64,000 nt of DNA from Nocardia brasiliensis NBRC 14402. GTDB taxonomy: Bacteria; Actinomycetota; Actinomycetes; Mycobacteriales; Mycobacteriaceae. The DNA lies in assembly GCF_000308475.2 (NCBI RefSeq), contig NZ_BAFT02000110.1:310001-374000 (forward strand). The letters run 5' to 3'. Of this stretch, positions 49,433 through 58,268 are shown in pieces; within the stretch, counting starts at the first letter, position 1; each line of letters begins with the position of its first letter. The position numbers were made by a program, and so were the translations under genes. Under the pieces are notes generated by a model. The model did not search any database, had not been told where the DNA came from, and saw nothing but the letters and a program-made list of their open reading frames with translations.

Positions 49433-50338
49433 ATGCGAATCCGCATCGTGTCATTGGCGGCCTCGAGCGCCGTGGCCCTGTCCGCAGTGCTGCTCACCGG
49501 CTGCGGCGGAACCGACGACACCGGCGCGGTTGCGTCGGAAACACGCTCTGCCGCAGACGATCCGGCGTCCACCGATGGTAAAGGACGGTATGCCGAGATC
49601 AACGGCGGGCGGCTGTACTACGAGACACAGGGCACCGGACAGCCGTTGATCCTGTTGCACGGTGGGCTCGCCACCGCTGAATCCACGTTCGGCACTTACA
49701 TTCCCGAGCTGTCCAAGACACGCCAGGTCATCTCGGTGGACCTGCAAGCCCACGGTCACACGCCCGATCGCGAGCGAGCGTTGAGTTATGAGTCACTGGC
49801 CGATGACATTTCGGCGCTGATCACTCATTTGAACCTCGGCAGGACAGATTTGTTCGGCTACTCGCTGGGCGGTGGCGTCGCCATGCAGGTCGCAGCGCGC
49901 CGACCGGATCTGGTCGGCCGTCTCGCCATCGCGTCCGCCCCCTATCGCTCCGACGGCTGGCTGCCCGAGACCCGAGCCGGGATGGCCGCGATGAATCCCG
50001 ATGCACTGCGCGAGACTCCGCTCTACCAGCTGTACAGCGGTGTCGCTCCGGACCCGGCGGGTTGGACGGCCCTGGTCACCAAGACCAGGCAGCTGCTCAC
50101 CCAGGACTATGACTGGACCGCGCAACTGCCGAAAATCCAAGCACCCGCCCTCATCCTCACCGCGGAATCCGATGCTCTGTACCGCGAGCACACCACCGAT
50201 CTCGTCGCCCGGCTCGACGCCGGAAAGGGCGCACGCCTCGAAACAGTCCCGGGCACAACCCACTACGACATCATGTATCGCCCAGACCTGCTCGTACCGC
50301 TGCTCACTTCGTTCCTGGACGCGACGCCGGTGCGATAA
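49433..50338 (+). CDS. alpha/beta hydrolase lipoprotein
   Basis: 301 residues with a lipoprotein signal peptide (LLTGC lipobox, Cys about residue 24), so anchored extracytoplasmically. The fold is alpha/beta: 'LYYETQGTGQPLILLHGGLATAEST', 'DLQAHGHTPDRERALSYESLADDISAL', nucleophile elbow 'LFGYSLGGGVAMQVA', and His in 'PGTTHYDIMY'. It follows the previous hydrolase by 28 bases and may share its transcript. Substrate unknown. Confidence 0.88.
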   Translation: MRIRIVSLAASSAVALSAVLLTGCGGTDDTGAVASETRSAADDPASTDGKGRYAEINGGRLYYETQGTGQPLILLHGGLATAESTFGTYIPELSKTRQVISVDLQAHGHTPDRERALSYESLADDISALITHLNLGRTDLFGYSLGGGVAMQVAARRPDLVGRLAIASAPYRSDGWLPETRAGMAAMNPDALRETPLYQLYSGVAPDPAGWTALVTKTRQLLTQDYDWTAQLPKIQAPALILTAESDALYREHTTDLVARLDAGKGARLETVPGTTHYDIMYRPDLLVPLLTSFLDATPVR

Positions 50339-50357
50339 CCGGACGACGGCAAATTGG

Positions 50358-50636
50358 TCACGAAGATCGGCTGGGCGGCGCGGATTGCAGGGTGCACCGG
50401 CCGTCGGTGCAGACCCGATGCAGGCGGCCCCGCGAGAGCGTCTGCGCCAGGCCGATCGCCCAGCAGGTGGGGCAGCCGCGCAATGCCACCAGACCCGGCA
50501 CCACGAGCAGCAGGCCGATCCAGCCGAGGATCGGCAGCAGTGCCAGCGAGGCGGCGAGGAGTCCGAAACCGATGGCGCCCTTGGCCAGGTGGACCGGCAG
50601 GGATCTGCTGGCGAACGACGGTGCGTCGGTGCTCAA
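50358..50636 (-). CDS. small membrane protein with conserved CPTCW motif
   Basis: 92 residues. Two hydrophobic helices in 'LAKGAIGFGLLAASLALLPILGWIGLLLVVPGLVALRG' precede a Cys-rich segment 'CPTCWAIGLAQTL' and a further 'CTDGRCTL', a possible metal or redox site. The sigma factor stop overlaps its start by 4 bases, so it is translationally coupled to it. I do not recognise it as an anti-sigma factor; no zinc-binding HxxxCxxC motif is seen. Confidence 0.7.
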   Translation of the reverse strand: MSTDAPSFASRSLPVHLAKGAIGFGLLAASLALLPILGWIGLLLVVPGLVALRGCPTCWAIGLAQTLSRGRLHRVCTDGRCTLQSAPPSRSS

Positions 50637-51184
50637 CGCGATTCACTCCCTTCGATGACGGAAAGGTGCGCCCGCACCGCCGCCCGGGCACGATGCAGCC
50701 GCGACTTCATCGCCGCCGCACTGAGCCCGAGCGACGCCGCGACCGTCTTCCCCGGTAGCCCCTGGATATCCCGCATGATCAGGACGCGACGCTGATCCTC
50801 GGGCAGCAACGCCACGGCGGCGGCCACCCGTTCGATCTCCAGCCTGTTCAGCACGTCGTCCTCGGCCGAGGGCGAAAGCTCCTCCGCCGCAGCCGCGGTG
50901 CGGCGCGTGAACAGCTGGGCGCGGCGCAGACATTCGTTCCGCACGATCCGGAACACCCAGGACGCGAGCGCCGTGGTCGCGCGCAGCGTGCCGATCTTGC
51001 GGAACAGCACGATGACCGCCTCCTGCGCCGCGTCCTCCGCGTCCTGACTGCTCGCGCACAGCGACGTCGCGAACCGCCGGATGTGCGGATATGCACCGGA
51101 AACCAGTGCGGTGATGGCGGTTTCATCGCCGTGCTGGGCTGCCAGCACCAGCTGGTCGCCGGGCCACGAAGCCGATTCACTCAT
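50633..51184 (-). CDS. ECF-type RNA polymerase sigma factor
   Basis: 183 residues. Region 2 is 'RRFATSLCASSQDAEDAAQEAVIVLFRKIGTLRATTALASWVFRIVRNECLRRAQ', containing the DAEDAxQEA motif, and region 4 is 'ALLPEDQRRVLIMRDIQGLPGKTVAASLGLSAAAMKSRLHRARAAVRAHL'. ATG 51184 opens 'MSESASWPG'. A 31-codon membrane ORF overlaps its start by 8 bases and the small CPTCW protein overlaps its end by 4, so three small genes are coupled. Target promoters unknown. Confidence 0.9.
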   Translation of the reverse strand: MSESASWPGDQLVLAAQHGDETAITALVSGAYPHIRRFATSLCASSQDAEDAAQEAVIVLFRKIGTLRATTALASWVFRIVRNECLRRAQLFTRRTAAAAEELSPSAEDDVLNRLEIERVAAAVALLPEDQRRVLIMRDIQGLPGKTVAASLGLSAAAMKSRLHRARAAVRAHLSVIEGSESR

Positions 51185-51272
51185 GCCTGTTCGCCCTTCC
51201 ACGCCACCGCAGCACGGCCACACAGCTGCATAATGACACCGCCGCCACCACGGCGACCACGATCACTGTCAT
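51177..51272 (-). CDS. 31-residue membrane peptide upstream of the sigma factor
   Basis: A strong Shine-Dalgarno sequence (GAGGAGG) precedes ATG 51272. The peptide begins 'MTVIVVAVVAAVSLCSCVAVL', a single hydrophobic helix with two cysteines, and ends in a basic RWRGRANRHE. The stop codon overlaps the sigma factor start, so ribosomes ending here could reinitiate there. It may be a leader peptide, a regulator of the sigma factor, or part of the CPTCW membrane unit. No homology is recognised. Confidence 0.55.
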   Translation of the reverse strand: MTVIVVAVVAAVSLCSCVAVLRWRGRANRHE

Positions 51273-51379
51273 CGATCCTCCTCGACACCGGCCCTTTCGG
51301 CCGCTCCTACATAAGAGCGACCGAGGCGGAAAAAGGATTCGGCAGCAGCGGCCCGGATATCGTCGCAGCGCCCGGCCGG

Positions 51380-52621
51380 TCAGTTCTGGCGGGCCAGATC
51401 ATCGATCAATTCCTCGAGGTTCCCCGCCACGAGGCGGCGCAGTTCGGTGATCCGGGTGCGGTGATGGTGGTTTTCGGCGTAGGTGAACTCGATGCTCAGG
51501 CGGCCTCGGAAGGTGTAGACGAAGTAGCTGAGCTCCGGGACGGAATCACCGGTGACGAAGCCACGGAAGTCGACCACCTCCATCCCTTCCGGGCAGTCCA
51601 ACGCGGGCACCACGCCCCAGTTGGTAAGGATGTTGACGGCGGTGTCCGGTGTGCTCGCCCCGCTGCGGGCCGCGGCGAACATGGTGGCCAGCGCGGTGCC
51701 GCTGTCGATGCCGTACACGATCTGCGCCTTGACCTCTTTGCCGAGGGTGAGCAGGTCGGCGTCCGGACCGCACAGGGTGACGGTGGGCGCGTACCCGAGA
51801 CCGTTGCTGGTGTCGGTGACCGGAGCCGGCGGTGTCAGGTGCGGGCGCAGGTCGACGGCATGTCCGATGATCATGGGCAGCTCGTCTTCGGGTGCGGCGC
51901 CGGAAGTTTCGGCGATCATCACCCGCTCGGCCCGGATCACCGCGGCGCTGAGCAGTGCGTGCACCGTCGTGCCCTGCGCTCGTGCGAGGCGGAGCAGCGC
52001 GCCGGTGTCCCTGTCCGACAGCGTGATCCGCTCCTCCGTGGCGACGCGCAGGCCCGGTCGGCCGAGTATCTCCGTCGGTGTGCAGCGGTAGAGACCGTTG
52101 GGTGCGGGCAGCGCCACGTCGGGGACGGGAATCCCGCGCTCGTGGAGTAGTTCCTCCAGCCTGCGGGGCACGAGCGGGGTGGGGTCGGCGAGTGCCCCGG
52201 TGGCGAGCGCGGTGGCCGTCCGCCACAGTTCGGTGATGAGCTCGAATCCCAGGTGCGCGTCGCCGATGGCGTGGGATACGCGCAGTGCGACCGCGGTGGT
52301 CGCGCCGGCGTGCACGATCTCCAGCGTCGCCAGCCGAACTGTCGGATCGACTGGGTCGAGCCCGCGCACGAGCCACTCCGAGACGCTGCTGTGCACCGTC
52401 TCGAAGACGGCCTCGTCGCGATCGCTGTCGAGAATGTGGACGTAGCAGTCGCCGTCGTCCGAGCGGAGTTGCCCGCACAGCATCGGAAAGCGACGGCACG
52501 TGTGCGCGAAGGCCCGCCGCAGTAGGTCGACATCGACCGCACCCGCGCAGATGGCCACGTACGAGACAGTGAGTCTGTTCGGCGCGAAGTTCTGGTCGAT
52601 GGCGCCGATTCGGTATTTCAC
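51380..52621 (-). CDS. condensation/PapA-type acyltransferase
   Basis: 413 residues of the chloramphenicol acetyltransferase-like superfamily (condensation, PapA and wax-ester branches). The catalytic HxxxD is 'LRVSHAIGDAHLG' (about residue 140), and 'LRPHLTPPAPVTDTSNGLGY' and 'ILTNWGVV' are conserved bridging segments of PapA5-like enzymes. Such proteins transfer acyl groups from thioesters to alcohols or amines in lipid or peptide assembly. No thioester synthase is adjacent. Starts at ATG 52621. Confidence 0.85.
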   Translation of the reverse strand: MKYRIGAIDQNFAPNRLTVSYVAICAGAVDVDLLRRAFAHTCRRFPMLCGQLRSDDGDCYVHILDSDRDEAVFETVHSSVSEWLVRGLDPVDPTVRLATLEIVHAGATTAVALRVSHAIGDAHLGFELITELWRTATALATGALADPTPLVPRRLEELLHERGIPVPDVALPAPNGLYRCTPTEILGRPGLRVATEERITLSDRDTGALLRLARAQGTTVHALLSAAVIRAERVMIAETSGAAPEDELPMIIGHAVDLRPHLTPPAPVTDTSNGLGYAPTVTLCGPDADLLTLGKEVKAQIVYGIDSGTALATMFAAARSGASTPDTAVNILTNWGVVPALDCPEGMEVVDFRGFVTGDSVPELSYFVYTFRGRLSIEFTYAENHHHRTRITELRRLVAGNLEELIDDLARQN

Positions 52622-52652
52622 GAGGTTCTCCTCAGGGGTAGGTTCACAAGAT

Positions 52653-53183
52653 TCACGGCACCAGGACGGCCTGTGCGCCGCGCAGAACGCGTGCGGTGCA
52701 GGGCCGCGCGTCCAGCGAGGCGCCGTCGACGATCGCGCTGCCCGCCGGGCACCACACGGACACGGCGGCCGCCTGGTGGTAGGTGACGGCGGGATGAGTG
52801 ACCGCCCGTCCGGCGGCCAACGCGGTGAGCAGGCGGAGCGTCCGTCCGCGCGGTGCGGATCCGATCACGGTGATTTCGAGCAAGCCGTCGTCGAGCCGCG
52901 CGCCGGGGCAGATCCGCTTGCCGCCGGTGCGGCCGATATTGCCCACGGTCACGAGCAACGCCTCGGTGTCGATGACCTCCGGACGGTCGGGTCGGCTGAG
53001 CCGCTCGCGTATCAGGTCGATCGTCGTCGCGAGAGTGGTGCCGCGCAGTTGACGGACCCGGGCGCCGCGGGCGGCGAGGTAGTGCGCCGCCGTGACGGCC
53101 GTGCGCAGTCCTCGTCCGCGCGCACTGCACGGATACCCGATCACATCGATGGTCTTGCTGCCGATAGTGGCGGCGGAAGGCAT
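52653..53183 (-). pseudogene. diacylglycerol kinase-like gene with internal deletion
   Basis: The N-terminal ~60 codons ('KTIDVIGYPCSARGRGLRTAVTAAHYLAARGARVRQLRGTT') match the start of lipid/diacylglycerol kinases (NPxxGRG...), and the C-terminal ~90 codons ('LLVTVGNIGRTGGKRICPGARLDDGLLEITVIGSAP') match their C-terminal beta-sandwich. The middle region with the invariant GGDGTxxE ATP-binding loop is absent; a full member is about 300 residues and this one is 176. The reading frame stays open across the junction, so a non-catalytic protein could still be made. Confidence 0.7.
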
Positions 53184-53315
53184 GGTGAACTGCTCCGATC
53201 GGACCGGGGAACGTGCTGTCGATCCGATCTTGGGCGGTGTGCTCGAGCAGACATTGAGCCGCGAATGAACGCCCGCCCGACCTGGTGCGATGGGAGAGAC
53301 GGCGCAGGCCGACGG

Positions 53316-56234
53316 TCAGGGTCGGCCGGTGCTCCCCGCGCCGACGGCCTCGAACTCGGCCGCCGCCGGTGGTGTGCGGCCGATCCGGGTGGCCAGCTCG
53401 GCGAGCTGCGCGCGCGCCTGCTGGGCTTCGATATCGCGTCCCAGCGCGGCCAGCGCCCGGGCCCGATAGTCCAGTGCGTGCCCGCGACGGATCGGGTCCG
53501 CGGCCTCCGTGAGTACCGAAACAGCTTCGGCTGCAGCGGCTTCCGCGATATCCAAGTGTTGCCCGTAGAGGGCGACCTCCGCCTGCCGGTACAGCGCCCA
53601 GCCCAGGAGCAGCCGTCGTCCGTGTCCGCGAGCCGTGCGCACCGCGTCCGCGCAGATCGTCACGGCACGCTCCGGATCACGGTCGCGCATCAGCACCACC
53701 CGGCCCAGCTGACTCCGGGCCAGCGACTCGAAGGCCGCGCCACCCAGTCGCTCGGCCAAGCGCAGTGCGCGCTCGGCGGCATCGGCGGCTCGATCCCATT
53801 GCGCGGCATCGCCGTACCGATCGGCGAGGGTGGCGCAGGCCCATCCTTCCCAGGCCGGGTCGTCCAGGTCGCGGAAGATCTCGACCGCGGCGGCCATGTG
53901 GGTGATCGCGTCGGCGGCGCGCCCGACGCTGAGCGCGGCGGCCCCCAGCAGGTGTTCGGCGAAGGCCAGTAGCAGACTGCTCCCGTTCGGTCGCAGTATC
54001 TTTCGCACGGGTTCGAGCACGGCGACCGCGTCGTCACCTCGGCCCAGATCCAGGGCGAGGATCAAGCCGAGCGCCACGCGCGCGCGGAATTCGGTGTCCC
54101 GGTCGTCGAATCCCGCTGCGACGGTGAGCAGCCCGCGCACCGCGTCGGCCAACTGCCCGGACTGGGCCGACGGGTCGACGCTCTCGCTGATCAACATCGC
54201 GACGTCCACGCTCGCGGGCACGAGTGCGGGGTGATCCGCGGCGATCTGGCGGTGCAGCGCGATCAACGCCGTGCGCTCGGTATCCAGCCAGGCGTGTGCG
54301 GCGGCCTCGGTGCCGATCGCGGTGCCCGGTTGCGCTGTGGGCCGGACATAGTCGAGCCGATGGCCGGGATAACGATGGCGGACGATGTTTTTCGCGGTCG
54401 CGAGGTAGTAGTCCAGCAGGCGCGACAGCACCTCTGCGCGGTCGATCTCGGTGTCGACGGTGTGGGCGAACAGCCGCAGCAGATCGTGGTAGCTGTACCG
54501 ATCGTCGCCGATGGATTGCAACAGCCCGAGGTCGACGAGTGACTCGCAGACCTGTGCCGCCGCTGCGGTTTCGAGACCCAGGATGGATGCGGCTGCGGCG
54601 ACCGAAAGATCCGGCACCGCGGGCACGGCCAGTGCCACGAAAGTCCGCGCGGTGGCGGCGGGCAGCTGCCGGTAGCCGAACGCGAAGCAGGCGTGCACGG
54701 TCAGATCGCCGCAGCGCAGTTCCGGGAGGCGATGCCGTTCGTCGGCCAGCCGCTGTGCCACGGCGGCCATGCTCCAGTGCGGTCGCGCCACCAGGCGGGC
54801 GCCGATGATCCTGATCGCCAACGGCAATCGACCGCAGGCCGCGACGACCGCGGCGGCGGCCGCGGGCGCTGCGGCGATGCGGTCCGTTCCCACTATGCGT
54901 TCCAGCAAGCTTCGCGCCTCGGCCGCGGACAAGACGCCGAGCGGCCGGTATGTCGCGTCCGGTAACGGCAGCACCGTACGGCTGGTGACCAAGACCGCGC
55001 AACCGGACCCGCTCGGCAGCAACGGCCGCACCTGATCCAGCGTGCCCGCGTTGTCGAGCACCAGCAGCATGCGGCGATCGGTGAGCATGCTGCGCAACAG
55101 AGCCGCTCGTTCGGACTCGGTGGGTGGGATATCGCTGTCCGGCACCGCCAGCGCGCGCAGGAAGGCCCCGAGCACGCCGACCGGTTCGGCGGGACGATCG
55201 TCCATGCTGTGCAGGTCGGCGTAGAGCTGTCCGTCCGGAAAGTGCGCGCTGATCTCGCGCGCGACGTGCGTCGCCAGGGTCGTTTTACCGACCCCGCCCA
55301 TCCCGGTGAGCACCACGATGGGCGGGGTGTCTCCCGCGGGGATCAACGTCGCGCCAAGCTCGTCGACCAGTGCTGCGCGTCCGGTGAAATCTGCTACGCC
55401 CCTGGGTATTTGAGCTGGCCGGACGCTTTCGCGCAACTCGGGTGGGGCTGAGTGCGCCGAGGGCAAGGCCAGATCGTCGTCGAGGATGCGCTGGTGCAGC
55501 TCGGCCAGCTCGGGGCCGGGTTCGATGCCGAGTTGGTCGATGAGCAGCCGCCTGGTGTCGGTGTACACCGTCAGGGCCTCACTGCGCCGGCCGCAGCGAT
55601 ACAGCGCGGTCATCCGCAGTCCGCGCAGTCGCTCGCGGAACGGGAATTCGTCACTGGCCATGGCCAATTCGCCGAGCACCTGCTCGTGTCGCCCCAGCTG
55701 GAGATCGACCTCGAAACCGGCCTCCAGCAGGGTCGTCCGCAACTCGCTGAAGTGCCGGCGCCGATCCACTGCGAGCGGGCCCGGTACACCCGCCAGCACT
55801 TCGCCACGCCACAATGCCAGGGCTTGATCGAGCTGTGCTCGCGCCTGCTCGAAATCGCCTGCGGCGCGGGCTCGGTCGGCCGTCGCGGCCAGTGACTGGG
55901 CCTGGAAGGCGTCCACCGATTCCCGGGGGACGCGCAATTCGTAGCCGTCGCCGACCGAAACGAGCACCGTGGCCGCGCCGCGGCGCACGCGATCGGGTTC
56001 GACGAGTTTGCGCAACAGCAGCACGTGTGAGCGCAGCGAGGCGATCGGGTCGCCGGGCAACTCCTCGCCCCATACCGCGTCCACCAGCTGTGCCGCGGTG
56101 AGCGGCCGCCCGGTCGCGAACAGCAATGCGGCGAGCACGGCCTGGGTCCGCAGGCGTTCCGACGCCAGCGTCAGCGCACCGCGCCGCACCGTGACGCGGC
56201 CCAGCACCGTAAAACTCAGGTCGGCAGCGTCCAT
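53316..56234 (-). CDS. AfsR/SARP-type regulator with BTAD, NB-ARC and TPR
   Basis: 972 residues. N-terminus: OmpR-type winged helix 'FTVLGRVTVRRGALTLASERLRTQAVLAALLFATGRPLTAAQLVDAVWG'. Next is a BTAD helical domain (about 95-250). The central NB-ARC ATPase has P-loop 'LTGMGGVGKTTLATHVA' (about residue 312), 'RMLLVLDNAGTL' and 'CAVLVTSRTVLPL'. The C-terminal ~400 residues are TPR-like helices ('FAEHLLGAAALSVGRAADAITHM'). This is the actinomycete AfsR architecture, activating secondary metabolism genes when nucleotide-bound. Nearby targets could include the acyltransferase. Confidence 0.92.
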   Translation of the reverse strand: MDAADLSFTVLGRVTVRRGALTLASERLRTQAVLAALLFATGRPLTAAQLVDAVWGEELPGDPIASLRSHVLLLRKLVEPDRVRRGAATVLVSVGDGYELRVPRESVDAFQAQSLAATADRARAAGDFEQARAQLDQALALWRGEVLAGVPGPLAVDRRRHFSELRTTLLEAGFEVDLQLGRHEQVLGELAMASDEFPFRERLRGLRMTALYRCGRRSEALTVYTDTRRLLIDQLGIEPGPELAELHQRILDDDLALPSAHSAPPELRESVRPAQIPRGVADFTGRAALVDELGATLIPAGDTPPIVVLTGMGGVGKTTLATHVAREISAHFPDGQLYADLHSMDDRPAEPVGVLGAFLRALAVPDSDIPPTESERAALLRSMLTDRRMLLVLDNAGTLDQVRPLLPSGSGCAVLVTSRTVLPLPDATYRPLGVLSAAEARSLLERIVGTDRIAAAPAAAAAVVAACGRLPLAIRIIGARLVARPHWSMAAVAQRLADERHRLPELRCGDLTVHACFAFGYRQLPAATARTFVALAVPAVPDLSVAAAASILGLETAAAAQVCESLVDLGLLQSIGDDRYSYHDLLRLFAHTVDTEIDRAEVLSRLLDYYLATAKNIVRHRYPGHRLDYVRPTAQPGTAIGTEAAAHAWLDTERTALIALHRQIAADHPALVPASVDVAMLISESVDPSAQSGQLADAVRGLLTVAAGFDDRDTEFRARVALGLILALDLGRGDDAVAVLEPVRKILRPNGSSLLLAFAEHLLGAAALSVGRAADAITHMAAAVEIFRDLDDPAWEGWACATLADRYGDAAQWDRAADAAERALRLAERLGGAAFESLARSQLGRVVLMRDRDPERAVTICADAVRTARGHGRRLLLGWALYRQAEVALYGQHLDIAEAAAAEAVSVLTEAADPIRRGHALDYRARALAALGRDIEAQQARAQLAELATRIGRTPPAAAEFEAVGAGSTGRP

Positions 56235-56297
56235 CGGCTTCTTTCAGCGGAACATGGGATCACCCGATCTTAAGGGTCGGCGTCCCGCTGTCCGCCA

Positions 56298-56429
56298 TCA
56301 GCCGAGGAGGCGGTCCTTGACCTCGAGCACTACACACCCCACCGCCACGAACACGAGGACCAGCAGCCGCTTCACCCACCCCCACGGTTCGTGCAGCGCG
56401 GCCAGTGGCGGAGGGGTCCGATTCGTCAT
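56298..56429 (-). CDS. 43-residue single-pass membrane protein
   Basis: ATG 56429 opens 'MTNRTPPPLAALHEPWGWVKRLLVLVFVAVGCVVLEVKDRLLG': a short proline-rich cytoplasmic start and one hydrophobic helix, with a basic flanking region. Third-position GC is normal. No homologue is recognised. It lies between the AfsR-type regulator and the tandem hydrolase, on the same strand. Confidence 0.5.
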   Translation of the reverse strand: MTNRTPPPLAALHEPWGWVKRLLVLVFVAVGCVVLEVKDRLLG

Positions 56430-56566
56430 GTTTTCGGACCGTAGGGACAGTGGATCAATGGCCACTGTCTCGCGCTGAACGGGGAATGAACGCGCCTGGT
56501 GAACGGCAAGTCCTGCTGCACAGTGCCACTGTGCCGGAAGGTGCCCGGCCAGGGGAACGGTTGGGC

Positions 56567-58165
56567 TCAAGCGACTTTCAAAGTGGTGTAGGTGAGCCCG
56601 AGCAGCCCGGCCACGATCGCCGCGCCGAGCAGAATGCCCATCGTGGACAGGGCCAGCCAGCTCAGCCCGGCCACGGCGGCCACCGTCGCCCAGGCCAGCC
56701 TGGGCGCCACCCGCGACATCAGTTCGAAGCCGCGGCCGGGTTTGACCACGTGCGCTTCGCCGCCTGCCTCTCCGGTGCGCACGTAGTCGACGACGGCCGA
56801 AAGACGGTCGGTCACCAGGGCCGCGCCGTGTCCGCCCTCGATGTGCCGGATCTGCCGGGTGCCCGGCGGTACCGAATCGAAGCCGGTGAATCCGCCGACC
56901 CCGACATCGCGCATCCGGAACGCGCGCAGCCCGCTGCACAGCCAGCCGACCGGCTTGTCCTGATTGGCGCAGATGTTGACCAGCGAGCCGATCTGACCCG
57001 CGTCGGCGCACCGGACCCAGTCGAACTCGCGCGGCAGCACGCTGCCCGCCAGGAACACATGCTGAAACTCCAGGGCCGGGATCTGTTTCAGTGACTGGCC
57101 GAACAAATAGGTGCCGTTGCTGTGCCCGACGAAATGGAATGGAATGCCCGGGTGACGGGCGAGGTGGTAGCTGTACATGTCGGCGAACCAGCGCAGGTTG
57201 CGCCGGCGCGTGAACGGGAGCGCGAAATCGTAGGCCGACAGCCGGCCGTAGGAGGGCGTCACCACGAGCACATTCTTGTCGGCCGCCAACAGCGCCGCCT
57301 CCAGCTCGCTCGGCCATTCGCCGTTACCCGAGCGGATGCCGTGCAGGGCGAACACCACCGAGGTTTTCGTGGCCTCGGCGGCGGGCAGCGGCTCCGGATT
57401 GCTGGGCGGCAGCGGCTCGGTGATCGCCGCGCGCAGAATCTCGTACCGCTGACCGGCATAGTCCTCGGACAAGCCCGCTTCGATGCTGATGATGTCCGCG
57501 TGCGTGGCGCCGGGCACCACCTTCTGCACGCCGGTCGGCAGCGTTTCCAGATCGCGGCTGTCCTCCTTGACGACGGCCCGGTCCTTCTTCCCGCTGACCT
57601 GCACCACGATCGGCGCCTGGTTGCCCAGCTGGGCGATCTCGCGCAGCCACAGGATCCGCAGATTGGTGATGAACGGTGCGCCGCAGATCAATTCGACCGC
57701 CGTGAACCGGCGCAGCAGCGGCGCCAGCACCTTCGTCGGATAGCGCTGCCACCACGGCAGCCGATCGGGATCGACCCCGCGATTCGGCGCGGCCAGCAGC
57801 ACGATCCTGGTCACCGCGTCCGCCCACGGCAGCCGGTGCCCGTCGATCCCGCGCAACGCCTGCAAGTAGGCGTACCGGTGCATGATCCCGCCGATGCTGT
57901 GCCCGATGAGCACGATCTCCGGCGTCTTGCGTGGCCCGGTCCAGTACGCGTCGATCCGGTCCGCCAGATCCCGGCACCGGTTCGCCAGCGTGCCGCGGCT
58001 GAAGCGGCGGATCCCGTCCGGAAACTGCCAGTAGATCGTTTCGTCGGTTCCGTAGCCGGGTTCCCGTTGCAACCGCGCGAACAGGCCGTCTATCGCCCCG
58101 GGGCGCTCGGTCAAGCCGGGTACGTAGACGATCAACCGTCGATGGTGCACTTGTGCGGTGGTCAT
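56567..58165 (-). CDS. tandem alpha/beta-hydrolase membrane protein
   Basis: 532 residues with two hydrolase domains. Domain 1 (about 10-275): 'RLIVYVPGLTERPG', nucleophile elbow 'VLIGHSIGGIMHRY', and a His in 'VVPGATHADII'. Domain 2 (about 290-480): 'VVFALHGIRSGNGEWPSEL', 'FHFVGHSNGTYLFGQSL', 'HVFLAGSVLPREFDW', and His in 'IEGGHGAALV'. Two transmembrane helices end the protein ('RLAWATVAAVAGLSWLALSTMGILLG' and 'GLTYTTLKVA'). Domain 2 closely resembles the hydrolase of the kinase fusion at 63162. ATG 58165 is chosen; the frame is open to 58222. Confidence 0.82.
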   Translation of the reverse strand: MTTAQVHHRRLIVYVPGLTERPGAIDGLFARLQREPGYGTDETIYWQFPDGIRRFSRGTLANRCRDLADRIDAYWTGPRKTPEIVLIGHSIGGIMHRYAYLQALRGIDGHRLPWADAVTRIVLLAAPNRGVDPDRLPWWQRYPTKVLAPLLRRFTAVELICGAPFITNLRILWLREIAQLGNQAPIVVQVSGKKDRAVVKEDSRDLETLPTGVQKVVPGATHADIISIEAGLSEDYAGQRYEILRAAITEPLPPSNPEPLPAAEATKTSVVFALHGIRSGNGEWPSELEAALLAADKNVLVVTPSYGRLSAYDFALPFTRRRNLRWFADMYSYHLARHPGIPFHFVGHSNGTYLFGQSLKQIPALEFQHVFLAGSVLPREFDWVRCADAGQIGSLVNICANQDKPVGWLCSGLRAFRMRDVGVGGFTGFDSVPPGTRQIRHIEGGHGAALVTDRLSAVVDYVRTGEAGGEAHVVKPGRGFELMSRVAPRLAWATVAAVAGLSWLALSTMGILLGAAIVAGLLGLTYTTLKVA

Positions 58166-58268
58166 CTCGCCCCCGGGGTGTTCCGTCGCGGGCCGTCCGG
58201 CCTGCGGTGATGCTGTTACCACATCATCGACACCACGCCGTCCGGCGTTTCGTTCCGCGGGAAATGTG

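Noticed and set aside
50358..50636. Anti-sigma factor for the adjacent ECF sigma
   Set aside because: Two short TM helices and a CPTCW motif, but no zinc HxxxCxxC anti-sigma domain or cytoplasmic ASD is visible.
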